Positions 1 through 10,794 of a stretch of DNA of 64,000 bases are shown here, piece after piece. Each line of letters starts with the position of its first letter. The stretch's first letter is position 1. Source of the DNA: Brachionus rotundiformis. Its lineage: Eukaryota; Rotifera; Eurotatoria; Ploima; Brachionidae. A program made the position numbers and the translations under genes. The notes below the pieces were generated by a model. The model searched no databases and was not told where the DNA came from. It saw only the letters and a list, made by a program, of their open reading frames with translations. The DNA is taken from the NCBI GenBank assembly GCA_016802295.1, contig JAESIW010000180.1, forward strand, positions 558,224-622,223, in the 5' to 3' direction.

Positions 1-715
1 ATTAAGTGGAAGAAGAGAAAAATCTACTATTGAAAGATAACCAATCAAAAAAAGTATGAAAATATTAAAATAAGTTCCAACTATTAAATAGATACATATT
101 ATTAGTCTGAGCTCAAAAGCAAAAATCAAGAGATCTATGAATTTAAACAAAATTTGCAAACACTCAACTCAAGGATAAGTGAATTATCATCCAAGAATTA
201 TCCTATTGAGAATTCCGATAGACATAATTTGAAAAATCTTCCGTCTGATTATGGAAATATTCATCAGTCTCAATTAAAAGACAATTTAATTTTGAAATGA
301 TATTGAAATGATTCAGAGTGATAAAATTTTATTTTATATTTTTTTAAGAATTCGAGGAAATGGCGGAAGCAAGTAAAGCTTAAAACGAACCTTTCATTAA
401 AAAATTAAAATTTTATTGAATATGTATAATTGTCTTTTAAATTGAAACTGATGAATATATCCATAATCAGACGGAAGATTTTTCAAATTATGTCTATCGG
501 AATTCTCAATAGGATAATTCTTGGATGATAATTCACTTATCCTTGAGTTGAGTGTTTGCAAATTTTGTTTAAATTCATAGATCTCTTGATTTTTGCTTTT
601 GAGCTCAGACTAATAATATGTATCTATTTAATAGTTGGAACTTATTTTAATATTTTCATACTTTTTTTGATTGGTTATCTTTCAATAGTAGATTTTTCTC
701 TTCTTCCACTTAATT
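1..715. repeat. Fold-back (inverted repeat) with ~290-bp arms
   Basis: Bases 1-292 reappear as a nearly perfect reverse complement at about 424-714, separated by about 130 bp of AT-rich spacer. The match runs to the window edge, so the left arm may extend further. Both arms derive from the same coiled-coil coding remnant, not from a recognisable transposon terminus. I see no terminal motif or target duplication, so this looks like a fold-back duplication, not a classical element. Confidence 0.85.
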
Positions 716-940
716 TTTTTCCAAACTAATCTGTTTTTCGTTTAATTTTAAGTTTTTTATTATATTTTCTTTTTCTTCAACAATATCTCTTATTTTTTTT
801 AACTTAAAGGAAAGATCTAATATTTCATTTTAAAAATAGTTCACGACTTTTAGATGGTTTTCTTTTGACTCTTCTATTGTTTGTCTTTCTCTTTTATAAG
901 TTCTTTTAAATTTAGATAACTTTTACTTATTCAGATTTTC
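424..940 (-). pseudogene. Coiled-coil protein remnant, unknown
   Basis: Read on the minus strand from about 940 down to 440, one broken frame encodes a Lys/Glu/Leu-rich, heptad-like protein segment (for example IRDIVEEKENIIKNLKLNEK, then LSELKSKNQEIYEF). It is interrupted by several stops. The last ~95 codons are repeated on the plus strand in bases 110-300 through the fold-back. Charged and leucine periodicity suggests a coiled coil. No family is recognisable, and no start or splice structure can be assigned. It is probably a dead fragment of a host or transposon gene. Confidence 0.4.
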
Positions 941-1990
941 GAAAATCAAGCGAGATTTTATTGTGAATTTAAAAAACGAAATAATACCAATAACTTACCA
1001 GTAGCTGTCAAAGAAGATTATTTTGAAATCCTTTATGACGTCCACTCAGTTCAACGAGGACATATTGGAATTAATTAAATGGAACACCAACTGTCAATGC
1101 GTTTCTATGGAATACCACGGAACATCGTTAATTAATTTATTAAATTTTGTTCAATATGCAACCTAAAATGAACACAAACGTCTCAACCTCGAATTAAACC
1201 CATTAGATATGATGATTTTTTTTCGCGAATACAAATCGATTTAGTTAATATGCGTCATAGACCAGCTACACATAAAGCTGTTGTATACCAGTGGATTGCT
1301 CATGTAATGGATCATTTTTCAAAGTTTCATATTTTATGGGCACTAGAACATAAGTGTGCTGAAGAAGTTGCCGAAGGTTTAGAGCGCTATGTATTTTCTC
1401 TTTTTGATTTACCCGGAATCTTACAAATTGACAACGGAACCGAGTTTAAAAATGCTCAAGTTGCTGGTCTGACTGAATCTTGGGATGGAAATTGTAAAAC
1501 TATCCATTGCAGACCTCGACATCCACAAAGTCAAGGGCTAGTCGAACAGGGGCATGGTACTCTAGAGAGGATGTTAGCTGCAATGTAAATGCAGTACAAT
1601 ACGAATGATTGGGTGGCTTTAATACCAAAAATACAAATTTAATTTAAATACACAGCAAAGTTTATGTAATTAATTAATTTTTTCTTACCTTTGTTAATTG
1701 CTTTATTTAATTAATAGCTCCAAAATGTACAGCTTATGAAGTAGTTTTCAATATTCTACCTAATTTAGGTAATGATAAACAAATTGTAGAAATAGTTAAT
1801 GAAAAAAATGAAGAAATCGAACGAAATATTGAACGAAACGCTTAAACTTCAACTGCTAACTTAATGGGACATGACAATCAGCAATTTATTCAATCTTCAT
1901 CCCCTGACCCACAACCAGCTATTTTCGAGCGAGTACAAGAGACTCAAGAAGATGTTCAAGATGATAAAGAAGTCTTTAAAAACTTTATCG
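928..1990 (+). pseudogene. KRBA2-like (gypsy-integrase-derived) rve integrase pseudogene
   Basis: The plus strand encodes an rve-family integrase of the type seen in KRBA2/SCAND3-like and GIN proteins. A zinc-binding-like segment is followed by RIQIDLVNM (first catalytic Asp region), LQIDNGTEFKN near 1430-1455 (second Asp), and the family hallmark RPRHPQSQGLVEQ near 1515-1550 (catalytic Glu region). The longest open stretch is 1250-1588. Stops, a frameshift near 1640 and broken upstream frames show it is dead. A likely 58-bp intron with GT-AG ends lies at 1660-1717, after which a TAYEVVF motif follows. Family assignment is firm; exact ends are not. Confidence 0.7.
1660..1717 (+). other. Probable intron in the integrase pseudogene
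   Basis: The stretch begins GTTTATG and ends TTAATAG with a pyrimidine-rich tract. Removing it joins a segment reading NTQQ to TPKCTAYEVVF, which matches the expected protein order. It is short, like the other introns in this window. Confidence 0.5.
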
Positions 1991-2007
1991 TGAATAAAGT
2001 TTATTGT

Positions 2008-2400
2008 GGTATTCCATAGAAACGCATTTACAGTTGGTGTTCCATTTTATTAATTCCAATATGTCCTCGTTGAACTGAGTGGACGTCATAAAAGATTTCA
2101 AAATAATTTTCTTTGACAGCTACTGGTAAGTTATTGGTATTATTTCGTTTTTTAAATTCACGATAAAGTCTCGCTTGATTTTCGATAATCTGAATATTAA
2201 ATTTTTGTTTTTTAAAATAAAATTTTTTGCTTGGATCGGGTTTTTGATAGTCTCGTTTTAGTAGCTAATAATCAAATTGTATTTCGATTTATCGATAATT
2301 AATGAGGTCGAATCCTCTTTCTTAAATTGCTGATTTAAAAACTGTTCAAAGGCTGCTTTATGGGCAGCGCGACCCTCTTCACTCAAGTTGTCACTCATTT
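2008..2400 (-). pseudogene. Second, inverted N-terminal copy of the KRBA2-like integrase
   Basis: On the minus strand, starting at an ATG near 2398, a frame reads MSDNLSEEGRAAHKAAFEQF and continues through a stop into the segment that forms the right arm of the inverted repeat (KNEIIPITY). This N-terminus is what would precede the plus-strand integrase. The locus therefore carries two head-to-head partial copies of the same gene. It contains in-frame stops. Confidence 0.55.
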
Positions 2401-2682
2401 TTTTAAAATTTATAATTTTATTTTATTAAATTTAATAAATTGGTTTTATGCAAATTTTAACTTTCATTTACAATTTATGAATAAAAAATAAACATAAAAA
2501 TTTATAAATAGCATTTCCAATTTGTCAATTAATAATTTGTATAAGTAAATTTATAAATCGTGCATATCTATAATTTGGATAGAACAAATATATTCTTTTT
2601 ATACGGTCTAATTATTTGTCTTAATGTATCATAAGACGAATATTTTTCATTTCTTTTTTTCACAGTTCGATTGACTGGATTT
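2401..2682. other. AT-rich spacer
   Basis: No gene is seen. Around 2612-2645 a ~35-bp segment resembles bases 30441-30475 inside the FLYWCH-MULE gene (both contain a run like TTTGTCTTAATG followed by CATAAGACGAA). This may be a tiny remnant of a related transposase gene. Confidence 0.35.
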
Positions 2683-3290
2683 AAAAATTGAATCAATGTC
2701 AGATAAAATTGATCAATTTTTGGCAGAGCAATCTTTCGATCGTAACAAAGACTGCCTCTTCGATTAACTTCGTTAGGTCAATAAAGAACATTGTAATATT
2801 ATCTGATTCGGAACCGATAATCACGCTGTTTGGGGGTTTTGATTTTCTCGCCTTAATCTTTCTCAAACGGCTCTTAGTATCCGAATATTTTGATCATTTG
2901 TCATATTTAATTTGTCGATTTGCTCCAATAGACTAACTAAATTGCATCTTGTACGATTTTAATACATTTTCTTAATTTCGAATTCTTCTTTAACGTTTGA
3001 GACCATTCATAGTCTCTTCGTTTATAGTTAACCAAGTTCTCTTTCTTCCAGTTCGAGTTGACGAACCTCAAATATTAGTTGCTAAATTATCAGGATTCGA
3101 ATTCCTCTCTACATTGATAGTCAAAATGACACAGTTTTCAAGTTCACTGAAATCCCTAATTAAGTAAATACTTTTTTCCATTTCGGGTGATAAATCAGCG
3201 AAGGTTTCTTGATGATCCAAAGAAGTCATTAGGTGAACAATTAAGTGTTCATCTTGAATAGTCATTAATAGAACTTCAATTTCATTGACA
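2683..3290 (-). pseudogene. Degraded Helitron N-terminal remnant
   Basis: Minus-strand reading gives MTIQDEHLIVHLMTSLDHQE followed by TFADLSPEMEKS, which parallels the Helitron N-terminal segment at 5915-6018 and 47395-47495 (MSIQHE..., MTSxxHQE, IADI, LxQS). Further downstream a Lys/Arg-rich stretch with RKIKARKSKPPNS continues in broken frames. The plus-strand open frame at 2688-2936 is a shadow of this remnant. It has several stops and frameshifts and no catalytic region. Confidence 0.5.
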
Positions 3291-4224
3291 ACGGTAGCAA
3301 AAGAATCTTACGTTACGAACAAAAAATATCCTTTTAATTTAAAAACGTCATTTGGAAATAATACTTAATACAAAGACTAAATTAAATATGATTTCATTTT
3401 GTAGAAATTGTATTATGCTAAATAAAAAGATTAAATTTTTTTTTAAAAATTTATAATAAATTTTAAAATTTATGTTTAATTTTGTATAGAATAATTTAAG
3501 AAATTAATTGGGTAAATATAATAATACAAAAGTCCGATATTTTTTTATATCTCTAAGGACCGGCGGTTTTAAATTAACATTTTTTATAAAAACATGCAAA
3601 ATAATAGACAAATGTTAGGCTTTTTCAAGCTAATAAGACCAAGTATGGTAAAAAAAATTGAAATTTCATTCTGAAATGTATTTTATGTCAATTGAAAAAA
3701 AGTCTTAAAATATTTTAGCCTTTGTATACACCTAAAATTGTAAAATAATAATATTTTATGTATAATTTTAATAAATAAAAGGAAATCAAAATTAGAGTGT
3801 AAAATTTCAAACCTTTGCCTTCTTCAAAGCAAAACTTTCAAATTGAAGTGGCCACGAAGTTCTTCAAGCGACTATTTCGCTTAAACTACAGGTAAGACAT
3901 GATTTGTGATAATTAAACTTCTGTATTTAACACTTAATTGTATCATCTAAGTTTTTATTTTTGATTGAACCTAGAATTAAAATGACTCTTTATTGTCATG
4001 ACGTTTTCTACTAGACGTTGACGGATTTTTTGGATTATTAGGTTCAGCTTTATTTTTAATTACTTGTTCTAAACTATTTATTGCAGGCTTATTGAACAAT
4101 TAAAAAAATACTGCCAACGGCTTGTTTTACATTTCCCCGAGTATATTTTTTGGTCATATTATCAACCAAATCAACTCTTTCTTATGTTTTATTGTTGATA
4201 TGGATTGTAAATTTGGTTAAAATA
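3291..4224. other. AT-rich intergenic region
   Basis: No supported gene. Minus-strand bases 4080-4180 can be read as a short coding-like stretch (LVDNMTKKYTRGNVKQAVGS) broken by stops. I do not recognise it. Confidence 0.4.
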
Positions 4225-4900
4225 TGTATTCCGGGGTAATCGAGTGTGCTGATTACGAAAATGAACTTGGTTTTTTGATAGGATGAGAGAGGGAGGAGAA
4301 AGGGCTGATTTTAGCCTTTGATCCAGCTAAGAAGACTTGGGTTCCAAAGACATAGCGATTTAATGAAAAAATCTGAATTCTGCTCGACAAGTCAGAAAAA
4401 GTTTTAATCGTGCTATGTCATTGAAAGGCTAATGGTGTAAGCGAATTTGACCTAATTCCAGCTTAATTAGAGCTTAAGTGGTCAATTTGAAAAAAATTTA
4501 GAAAATAAGTGTTTTTTGGGGTAATCAAGTGTGCTGATCACAAATATGAACTTGGTTTTAGGATAGGTTGAGAGGTTGAGGCGTGAGGGCTGATTTTAGG
4601 CAATTTCTAAACTTTGATCTTGTTCAGAATACTTTTTTTTCAACGACATAGCGTTTTATCACAGAATCTGAATTCTACTCGTTAAATGTATCAGAAAAAG
4701 TTTTTATCCCCCTATTTGGTTAAAAACGTGTGCTTTAAGTGCATTTGACCAATTTCTGGCTCAAGTGGTCAAGAAAAAAAATTTTGGTAATAAGTGTATT
4801 TTAATGTAATTGAGTGTTCTGATTACGTATATAAACTTTGTTTTTGGATAGGATATGAGGTAGAGGCGTGTGGGTTAAATTTAGGCTATTTACAAACTTG
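4225..4900 (+). repeat. ~300-bp tandem repeat family, locus 1
   Basis: About two and a half diverged units are present. Each carries, in order, a segment like GTGTGCTGATTACGAA, an AACTTGGTTTTTGGATAGGATG box, GGCGTGAGGGCTGATTTTAGGC, a GACATAGCGATTTAAT box, ATCTGAATTCTGCTCG, and a TTTGACC...GTGGTCAA tail. The same modules recur at five other places in the window. The last unit here runs into the left end of the giant palindrome. Confidence 0.85.
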
Positions 4901-4904
4901 ATCG

Positions 4905-5010
4905 AGCTTTTACAAGATTGATTTTAAGACGGTTAGTCTTTGATAGAATGGGTTCACAAATTTGCCGACTTAAGTTATCTCAAACATTGAATCAGTTAAC
5001 TTAATTTCGA
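4905..5010 (+). pseudogene. Truncated MULE tail at the palindrome edge
   Basis: This is the left-arm copy of the last ~35 codons of the minus-strand MULE pseudogene that lies across the right arm boundary (20054-20165). The frame reads RRLVFDRMGSQICRLKLSQT before a stop. The rest of the transposase is absent on this side, where the sequence changes to the 300-bp repeat family at about 4893-4907. Confidence 0.7.
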
Positions 5011-5019
5011 TTAACTATG

Positions 5020-5574
5020 CAATTTATCAAAATTATATATGTATTTTAATTTTTTAGTTTAAATTAATTCAAAATTTCAGAACATTAGCTCTATATTTTA
5101 AATTTAATATTTATAAAATAGAAAGAATCGACTTTCGTACGACTGTTATCATTTAGTTTCATTCAATCGTAAAAAAGTAAAAGTTTTTCATTAGATTTGA
5201 AGTTTTTCACTTTTTTATTATTTTAAGGAAATAAATCGAATGATTTATTCATTTTCTAAATTTTATCAACATCAATTTATCTTTTTCAGGTAGTATAATT
5301 TTTTGGATGTATTTCTAATAGATTCCTTTCAAAGTGAGTGACCGGGGTCATGCAAGGTTTAGTTAATGAAAATAATCTTTGAGGCAATAATCGACAGGAA
5401 CCCATCTTTAATCTCTTTATTTTTAAACTTTTTTTTTATGTTGAGCAGACACTGAATCGAGATAATGCGTAGAGAGACGGATATTTCTCATTCTCTGTTA
5501 CAGCTAGACTAAAATATTTTTAACTTTTATAATATTAGATTGTAGAGTAACAAAATTAATAAAAATAAATTACA
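5020..5574. other. AT-rich stretch in the left arm
   Basis: No gene is seen. Most of the arm-to-arm differences are here, including an extra ATTAATTA-type insertion on the right side (around 19980-20000) relative to 5055-5085. Confidence 0.5.
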
Positions 5575-8500
5575 ACGCCACCAAGTAATCTACTTATTTA
5601 AATTACATTTTGTTATTTTTATTTAGTTAGAAACCGCATTTTCGACCAAAGATGATAAGAACATAAAAAAATCATTTAGTCTTTGCGCCGTTAATGGTTG
5701 GTCTAATTTGGAATTGGAACGTCAGTTCCACCAAAGAACGGGTCGAAGAATAACTTATATAACCTTAAAAACAAGATTTAATCGTAAAATATAAATCTCT
5801 AGCAATTGTATAAATAAACATTTTATTTTAGACATTAACCAAGAACAAACAAATTATAATCAGCGACCAGGAACATCGGCATCATTTGCAATCCAAGTTC
5901 AAATAAGTGAGACTGAGCCAATGAGTATTCAACATGAGTACCCACTTGATCAGCAAATGACTTCAATCGATCATCAAGAGTCCATTGCTGATATAACATC
6001 ACAGCTTGAACAGAGTTAGTTTTATTTTATAATTAATGTTTATTCATTATAATTATATTCAAAAGATCTAGGTTTTGCTGAAAATGACGAATCTTCCGAT
6101 ATTAATTCAAATGAGACTGAAAATATACCCGAAACATCTTTTGTTACACGTCCTGGCAGACCAACAAGTTCAAGACGAAGAAGAAGATCGCCATCAAAAA
6201 TTGATTGGGACAACAGGTTAAACAGGATTCCTTTGACTAATAATGGTCTATCAGCGACAACACCTATTCGAACAAGAAGAAATTTAACCAATCAACTTGA
6301 TCGAATCGACATAGGCATATTTTAATTATTTCGAGATCGATGCGAGAGAGAATTAGGCGTGCAAATGAGAGTGTTGAACAAACTCAAGATCGTTTTTCAT
6401 CTCAATCAAATCGTCAAAGTTCCCTAAGAGCTAATGAAACACCAGAAGATACAGAAAACCGTCTTTCACTTGACGCAGCGAGACATAGAACTCGACGTGC
6501 AAATGAAACATCTGAAGATGCAAATAATCGAGTGTCTATTGAGTCTGAGAGGCAAAGGAATCGACGTTTAAATGAGACTTCTGAGCAGCGCGAGAGAAGG
6601 TTACAATATCAAAGAGATTAACGAGCTCGAATAAGAGAGAATGAAACTCGTGAAGAGCGACTTCAACGACTGGGTTTAGTAATTGAACGAAGAGGTGAAC
6701 GTCGAATTAATCGTTCTCTTTTTATGGAAAGGAATATAGAAAGGGCAAATGTGATAGAAATTTACAATCAAGGCCAGTTCGAACATTCTTGCCAGTATTG
6801 CAATGCATTATACTGGCCAAAGGAAGTCAATCGAAGCGGGAATTACAAACTATGTTGTGAAAGTAACAAAATTGTTGTTCCTATTATTGATCAATTTCGT
6901 CCAACATTGGTTCACTTATTAAACCCTGTATACGAAGTTCAAAGCCAACTCACGAAAGAGTTTTTGATTAATATACACCAGTACAACTCTCTTTTTGCGA
7001 TGGCAGCCGTTAAGCCAAATTTTAATCCTGAAGACTTAGATAATGTTTACAATGATATGGCACGGTTTAATGAAAGGCGTAATAATCGATTGCTTTATCT
7101 TTATAAAATTCATGGTTCCGTTTATTACCGCATTCCTCCAATGTTTAATGGACCAAATGGTAATATGAATCTAAGAGCTGCACAGTATCTTATGTTGGAC
7201 TCAGATCGAGCGATTGTTGAGAGTATGCTTGAGAATGGTAACAAAAACAATTCTAATATCAATGAAGATACTGTTCATAATTTAAATCAGATGATGAGAG
7301 CCTCGAATCCACTAAAGCAGTTAATTTTGACAAATAGAGAAGTTCTTCATCAGCAAAATCAGGAAGATTCTTTTACTGTTCAAATGTGGATTACCCGATT
7401 TGTTCCACGTAATGTTAATGTACCTGCCAATACAAGAGGAAAAAGACAAATTGCTGATATGGCTGTTAGCGCGGAAATAGCAGCTGTGTTTAATGACAAA
7501 GATGGTTTAGCTGACGACGGTGTAATTGTTTATGCTCAAGCAAGGCAACTTGATAAGCCTCTAATAAATATTGTACCACAGCATCCATATAACCATATGC
7601 AAAGCATTGACTTGAGGAATCCGAATTGTGATCCGATGTGTTTTCCATTGCTTTTTCCATAAAGTGAAGCCGGGTATGATCCAAGATATCTGCATAATCA
7701 GAATCGAGTTATTTACAATTTATTCGAAATAATCAGAATCGCCTTAGGATAATGGATTATCAGGACATAATGGACCGAATAAATGGTAATTTTAATCCAA
7801 TGGAGAGAGTTGGAAGAGCTTTTATACTTCCTTCAACGTTTGAAGGTAGTGATAGAGCTATGAAACAGCACTACTTCGATGCATTGGATTAGTAGGACGT
7901 TTTGGCAAAGCCAATTACTTTGTTACATTCACTTCAAATCCTCATTTGCCTGAATTACATAGGACATTTGGCGACGGACAAACATATTTATTTCGGCCTG
8001 ATATGTGTTCACGTATGTATAATCTGAAGTAGAGAGAGTTTTGGAATGATGTCAACACCGAGCACAAGATTGGAGTTGTCGAAGCTTTTGTACGGGTAAA
8101 GGAATATCAAAAAAGAGGTCTCCCACATGATCATGTGTTGCCTTTGATGAGACAAAACGATAAGCCATCAACACCGGATCTAATCGATCAAATTATTTGT
8201 GCGAGATCCTGAATTAGACAGAGAATTGTATGAACTTGTGAAATCAAAGATGATACACGAATCATCCCTGCCCAACAGTTCATGCATGAAACAATATGGT
8301 AATCGTTGTTCCAAAGGATTTCCCAAACAGTACAGCGATTCACACGTAATGCGGGTAAATAACTATCCATTGTATCGGAGAAGAAATAATGACAGATCTT
8401 TTAACATAAGAGGACATGAACTTGACAGTCGTTTTGTTATTCCCTATAATCCGGCAATGTTGTAAAAGATCCAATGCCACATTAATTTGGAATATGTGGT

Positions 8501-8985
8501 AATTTAACCTCCATGAAATACATTTTCAATTATGTCTGCAAAGGAAATGATCGTGTGAACGTTCAAGCACAGGGTCTTAATAATATCATTCCTTATGCCG
8601 AATGGGAGTTACTCGTGAAGAAGTTGAAAATAATGGGTACAATATTGCAGCTGATTTTACGAATCAAGTCAATGAAGAAATTCATGATGAGATAAAAACG
8701 TATGAGCGGAAGAGATATGTCAGTTCAATTGAAGCTTTTGATAAGATAATTAGCTTTAAACGTCACAATATATCTCACACTCTAATTCGTCTGTTAATTC
8801 ACTTGCAGAACAGACAAAATAATGTTTTTAATCCAAACAATATACAAAATATGGCCGATACTGAACCACGAACAATGTTAACTCATTTTTTCTGACTTGA
8901 ATAGGCGTGATCATCGTGCCAATCAGTATCTTTACAAAGATATTGTCCGCTACTACAGATATATGATTTTTAAAAAAATTTTTTG
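5575..8985 (+). pseudogene. Helitron Rep half, left-arm copy (broken)
   Basis: Multi-exon Helitron replicase, dead. The intron pattern near 5585-5630, 5765-5830 and 6018-6050 matches the Helitron at 47 kb, but the initiator is ACG here. Residues encoded at 6340-6620 form tandem RRANETxE repeats. 6724-7662 encodes the cysteine-containing pre-Rep region (CQYCNALYWPKE). 7740-8190 encodes the Helitron_like_N/HUH domain with FILPSTFEGSDRAMKQHYFD, TFTSNPH and KRGLPHDHV, where the HUH site reads His-Asp-His. 8513-8560 encodes YIFNYVCKGNDR, the two-tyrosine region. Stops at 6619, 7660 and 8035 and several frameshifts disable it. It ends near 8985 with no helicase. Confidence 0.85.
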
Positions 8986-9399
8986 AGAGAACCTCAAAAT
9001 TCAATTTCATTTTTATTTTATAATTTTTAATTCGATTTATTAGTAATTTTAATTATTTTCGAAAGAAGGGGTAAGGCGTTGAAAGCTTCAAAAACATTAA
9101 TTGCATTTGCAAATTAATTATTTTTTTTTTTTTATTCTCATCACCAATAATTTTTTTCTCTTGTTAGTTCAAAAGTTTTTAAATAAATTCAATTTACATT
9201 CAGATGGATTTCTTTTCAACGAACGAACATGCTTTCCATCTCCAGATGCAAGCCAATGAAAAAAATCTAAATTATTTATATCAAAATAATGAAAATTATT
9301 AACCTTTTAAATTAAATTAACTCTTTTATAAAAAAAAATTATTAGACAGATTTTATTTAAATTTTTGCTTCTAAAGAATAATTTTCAAAAAGGAATAAA
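8986..9399. other. AT-rich spacer between Helitron remnant and methyltransferase
   Basis: No gene recognised. It contains a long T tract near 9120. This would be downstream sequence of the minus-strand methyltransferase. Confidence 0.5.
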
Positions 9400-10185
9400 T
9401 TAACCTTTTTTAACAAAAGCACAAGAGTGTCTGAAACAATTTACTGAAAGAATATTTTTAGTTATATATTTTATACCATTTTGTAATTCTGAACCATAAC
9501 TTTTAAATGATATTGGTCTATCTTGACCTTCGTAAACCATTGTATGAATTATATCGTAAACCAGATCGACCATTGATTTCTGATAGTCGTTGAAATTATT
9601 TGATCGAGAAAAATTGGCATGATATAAATCTTCAACAACATAAATTCCTCCTTTTTTTATGAGTGGAAATAGACCAGCAAAGCTAAATAACATTTGTTTT
9701 CTTGTATGTCCTCCATCATCTATAATTATGTCATAAGGACCAGTTTTTTCAACCTGTTTTAAGTCATCAAAATTACTTTGATCGCCAATGTATAAATTAT
9801 CAAGTTTGTCTCGAAATTTTTCGGCACATTTTCCATTATATTCAAAAATAGATATTTGCGAATTTTTTAAATATTCTTTCCATGATAATAATGATTTACC
9901 GACACCAAAAGACTGGCGACACCCTAAACCAATTTCTAAAACATTCAATTTTTCATTTCTTTTATGACCGATATAAAAACCATACAAGTTGTGATAAAAA
10001 TGATCATGTTTATCTGTTCCATATTTTAAAAAAATACGTTTTAAATCATCTATATTTGTCTTCGTATGTTTTACATTTAAATCATCTTTTTTAGTTTTTA
10101 ATTGATTTTTTTGAAAATTTTTCCAAAGATAGAGTAAAGCGAATTGAATAATAAAAAAAAAAATAATCTTTTTATCTAAATTCAT
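9400..10185 (-). CDS. Membrane-anchored class I SAM-dependent methyltransferase (left-arm copy)
   Basis: Intact 261-residue intronless frame. Residues 6-22 form one hydrophobic segment, probably a signal anchor, followed by a Lys-rich stem. A catalytic domain from about residue 45 carries GTDKHDHFYHNLY (56-68), the SAM-binding motif LEIGLG (83-88), GKSLLSWKEY (96-105), GDQSNFDDL (134-142), YDIIIDDGGH (151-160) and GGIYVVEDL (179-187). This order is typical of the MycE-like sugar O-methyltransferases and related bacterial and fungal proteins; the acidic IDDGGH region would bind metal in that family. Glycan O-methylation in the secretory pathway is inference. The mirror copy at 14865-15650 encodes the same protein. 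Bacterial-like family and lack of introns are compatible with horizontal origin. Confidence 0.85.
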   Translation of the reverse strand: MNLDKKIIFFFIIQFALLYLWKNFQKNQLKTKKDDLNVKHTKTNIDDLKRIFLKYGTDKHDHFYHNLYGFYIGHKRNEKLNVLEIGLGCRQSFGVGKSLLSWKEYLKNSQISIFEYNGKCAEKFRDKLDNLYIGDQSNFDDLKQVEKTGPYDIIIDDGGHTRKQMLFSFAGLFPLIKKGGIYVVEDLYHANFSRSNNFNDYQKSMVDLVYDIIHTMVYEGQDRPISFKSYGSELQNGIKYITKNILSVNCFRHSCAFVKKG

Positions 10186-10794
10186 TATTGCTGATACACA
10201 TAAATTTTTGATATAGGCAAAAATAAATTTCTTTTCGTTAAAAATAAGTTTTCTAAACGAATATTCGAAAAAAATTGCGTTTAGTCGTAATAGAAAAACT
10301 AAAATTTTTTTGTTGTCATAGTAAGTCTAAAATATAAACAAACTTTGACTTTAAACGGAAAATTCTTAAAAAAATTAATGCTATGCTCTACAAGATACGT
10401 TGCCATAATAATAATTTAAAATATTCCCGTCGATTTTTTCGAATTTTCTAAACAAATTTAAATTCGTGACTTTTTTAATTTTTAGTGGAATGGTTGAAAA
10501 TTTTTAATTCAATGCTTTTTTTAATTGCACTCGATTTTTTAAATTTTTAAAATAAATTTAATTCTTGGGATTAAATATAGTGGATTTTTTAAATATATAT
10601 TTCGTTGTATGTTTTTTTAGGTGAGTCGATTATTTGACCAAAGTGTATTTAAACGTCTCAGTCTCAAAAATGTGGGAAAATTATTTGTTGAGTTGATCTT
10701 TGGATTTTTAATTTTTTGGCAAATGAAAGCAAGGAAAACTATTTGAGAAATGGAAAGAACACTAAAAATTTTCCTGACTGTCCAAATAATTTCA
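10186..10794. promoter_or_regulatory. Upstream region of the methyltransferase, left copy
   Basis: AT-rich sequence before the start codon, with no recognised element. Because of the palindrome, the two methyltransferase copies face each other with identical upstream regions. Any promoter here is inferred only from position. Confidence 0.25.

Larger units (their letters stand above)
928..2197. repeat. Inverted repeat around an integrase pseudogene (arms 928-1118 and 2009-2197)
   Basis: About 190 bp at 928-1118 is repeated in reverse complement at 2009-2197 with only a few differences. The ~890-bp spacer carries the integrase core. Both arms encode the same N-terminal part of the integrase protein, in opposite directions, so the arms are duplicated coding sequence and not terminal inverted repeats. 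Confidence 0.8.

Noticed and set aside
1250..1588. Retroviral or gypsy integrase of an LTR element
   Set aside because: RPRHPQSQGLVEQ and the LxxIDNGxEFKN context are typical of KRBA2/GIN-type proteins. No LTR, RT or gag lies nearby.
2688..2936. 82-residue plus-strand open frame
   Set aside because: It is antisense to a degraded Helitron remnant whose minus-strand reading fits the family.
4225..4900. Possible hammerhead ribozyme in the 300-bp repeats (CTGATTACGAA resembles CUGANGA...GAA)
   Set aside because: The conserved G of CUGANGA is T here, there is no stem II between the two boxes, and no matching cleavage-site stem was found.
9882..10094. 70-residue frame on the strand opposite the methyltransferase (mirror 14956-15168)
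   Set aside because: Antisense shadow of a well-supported gene.
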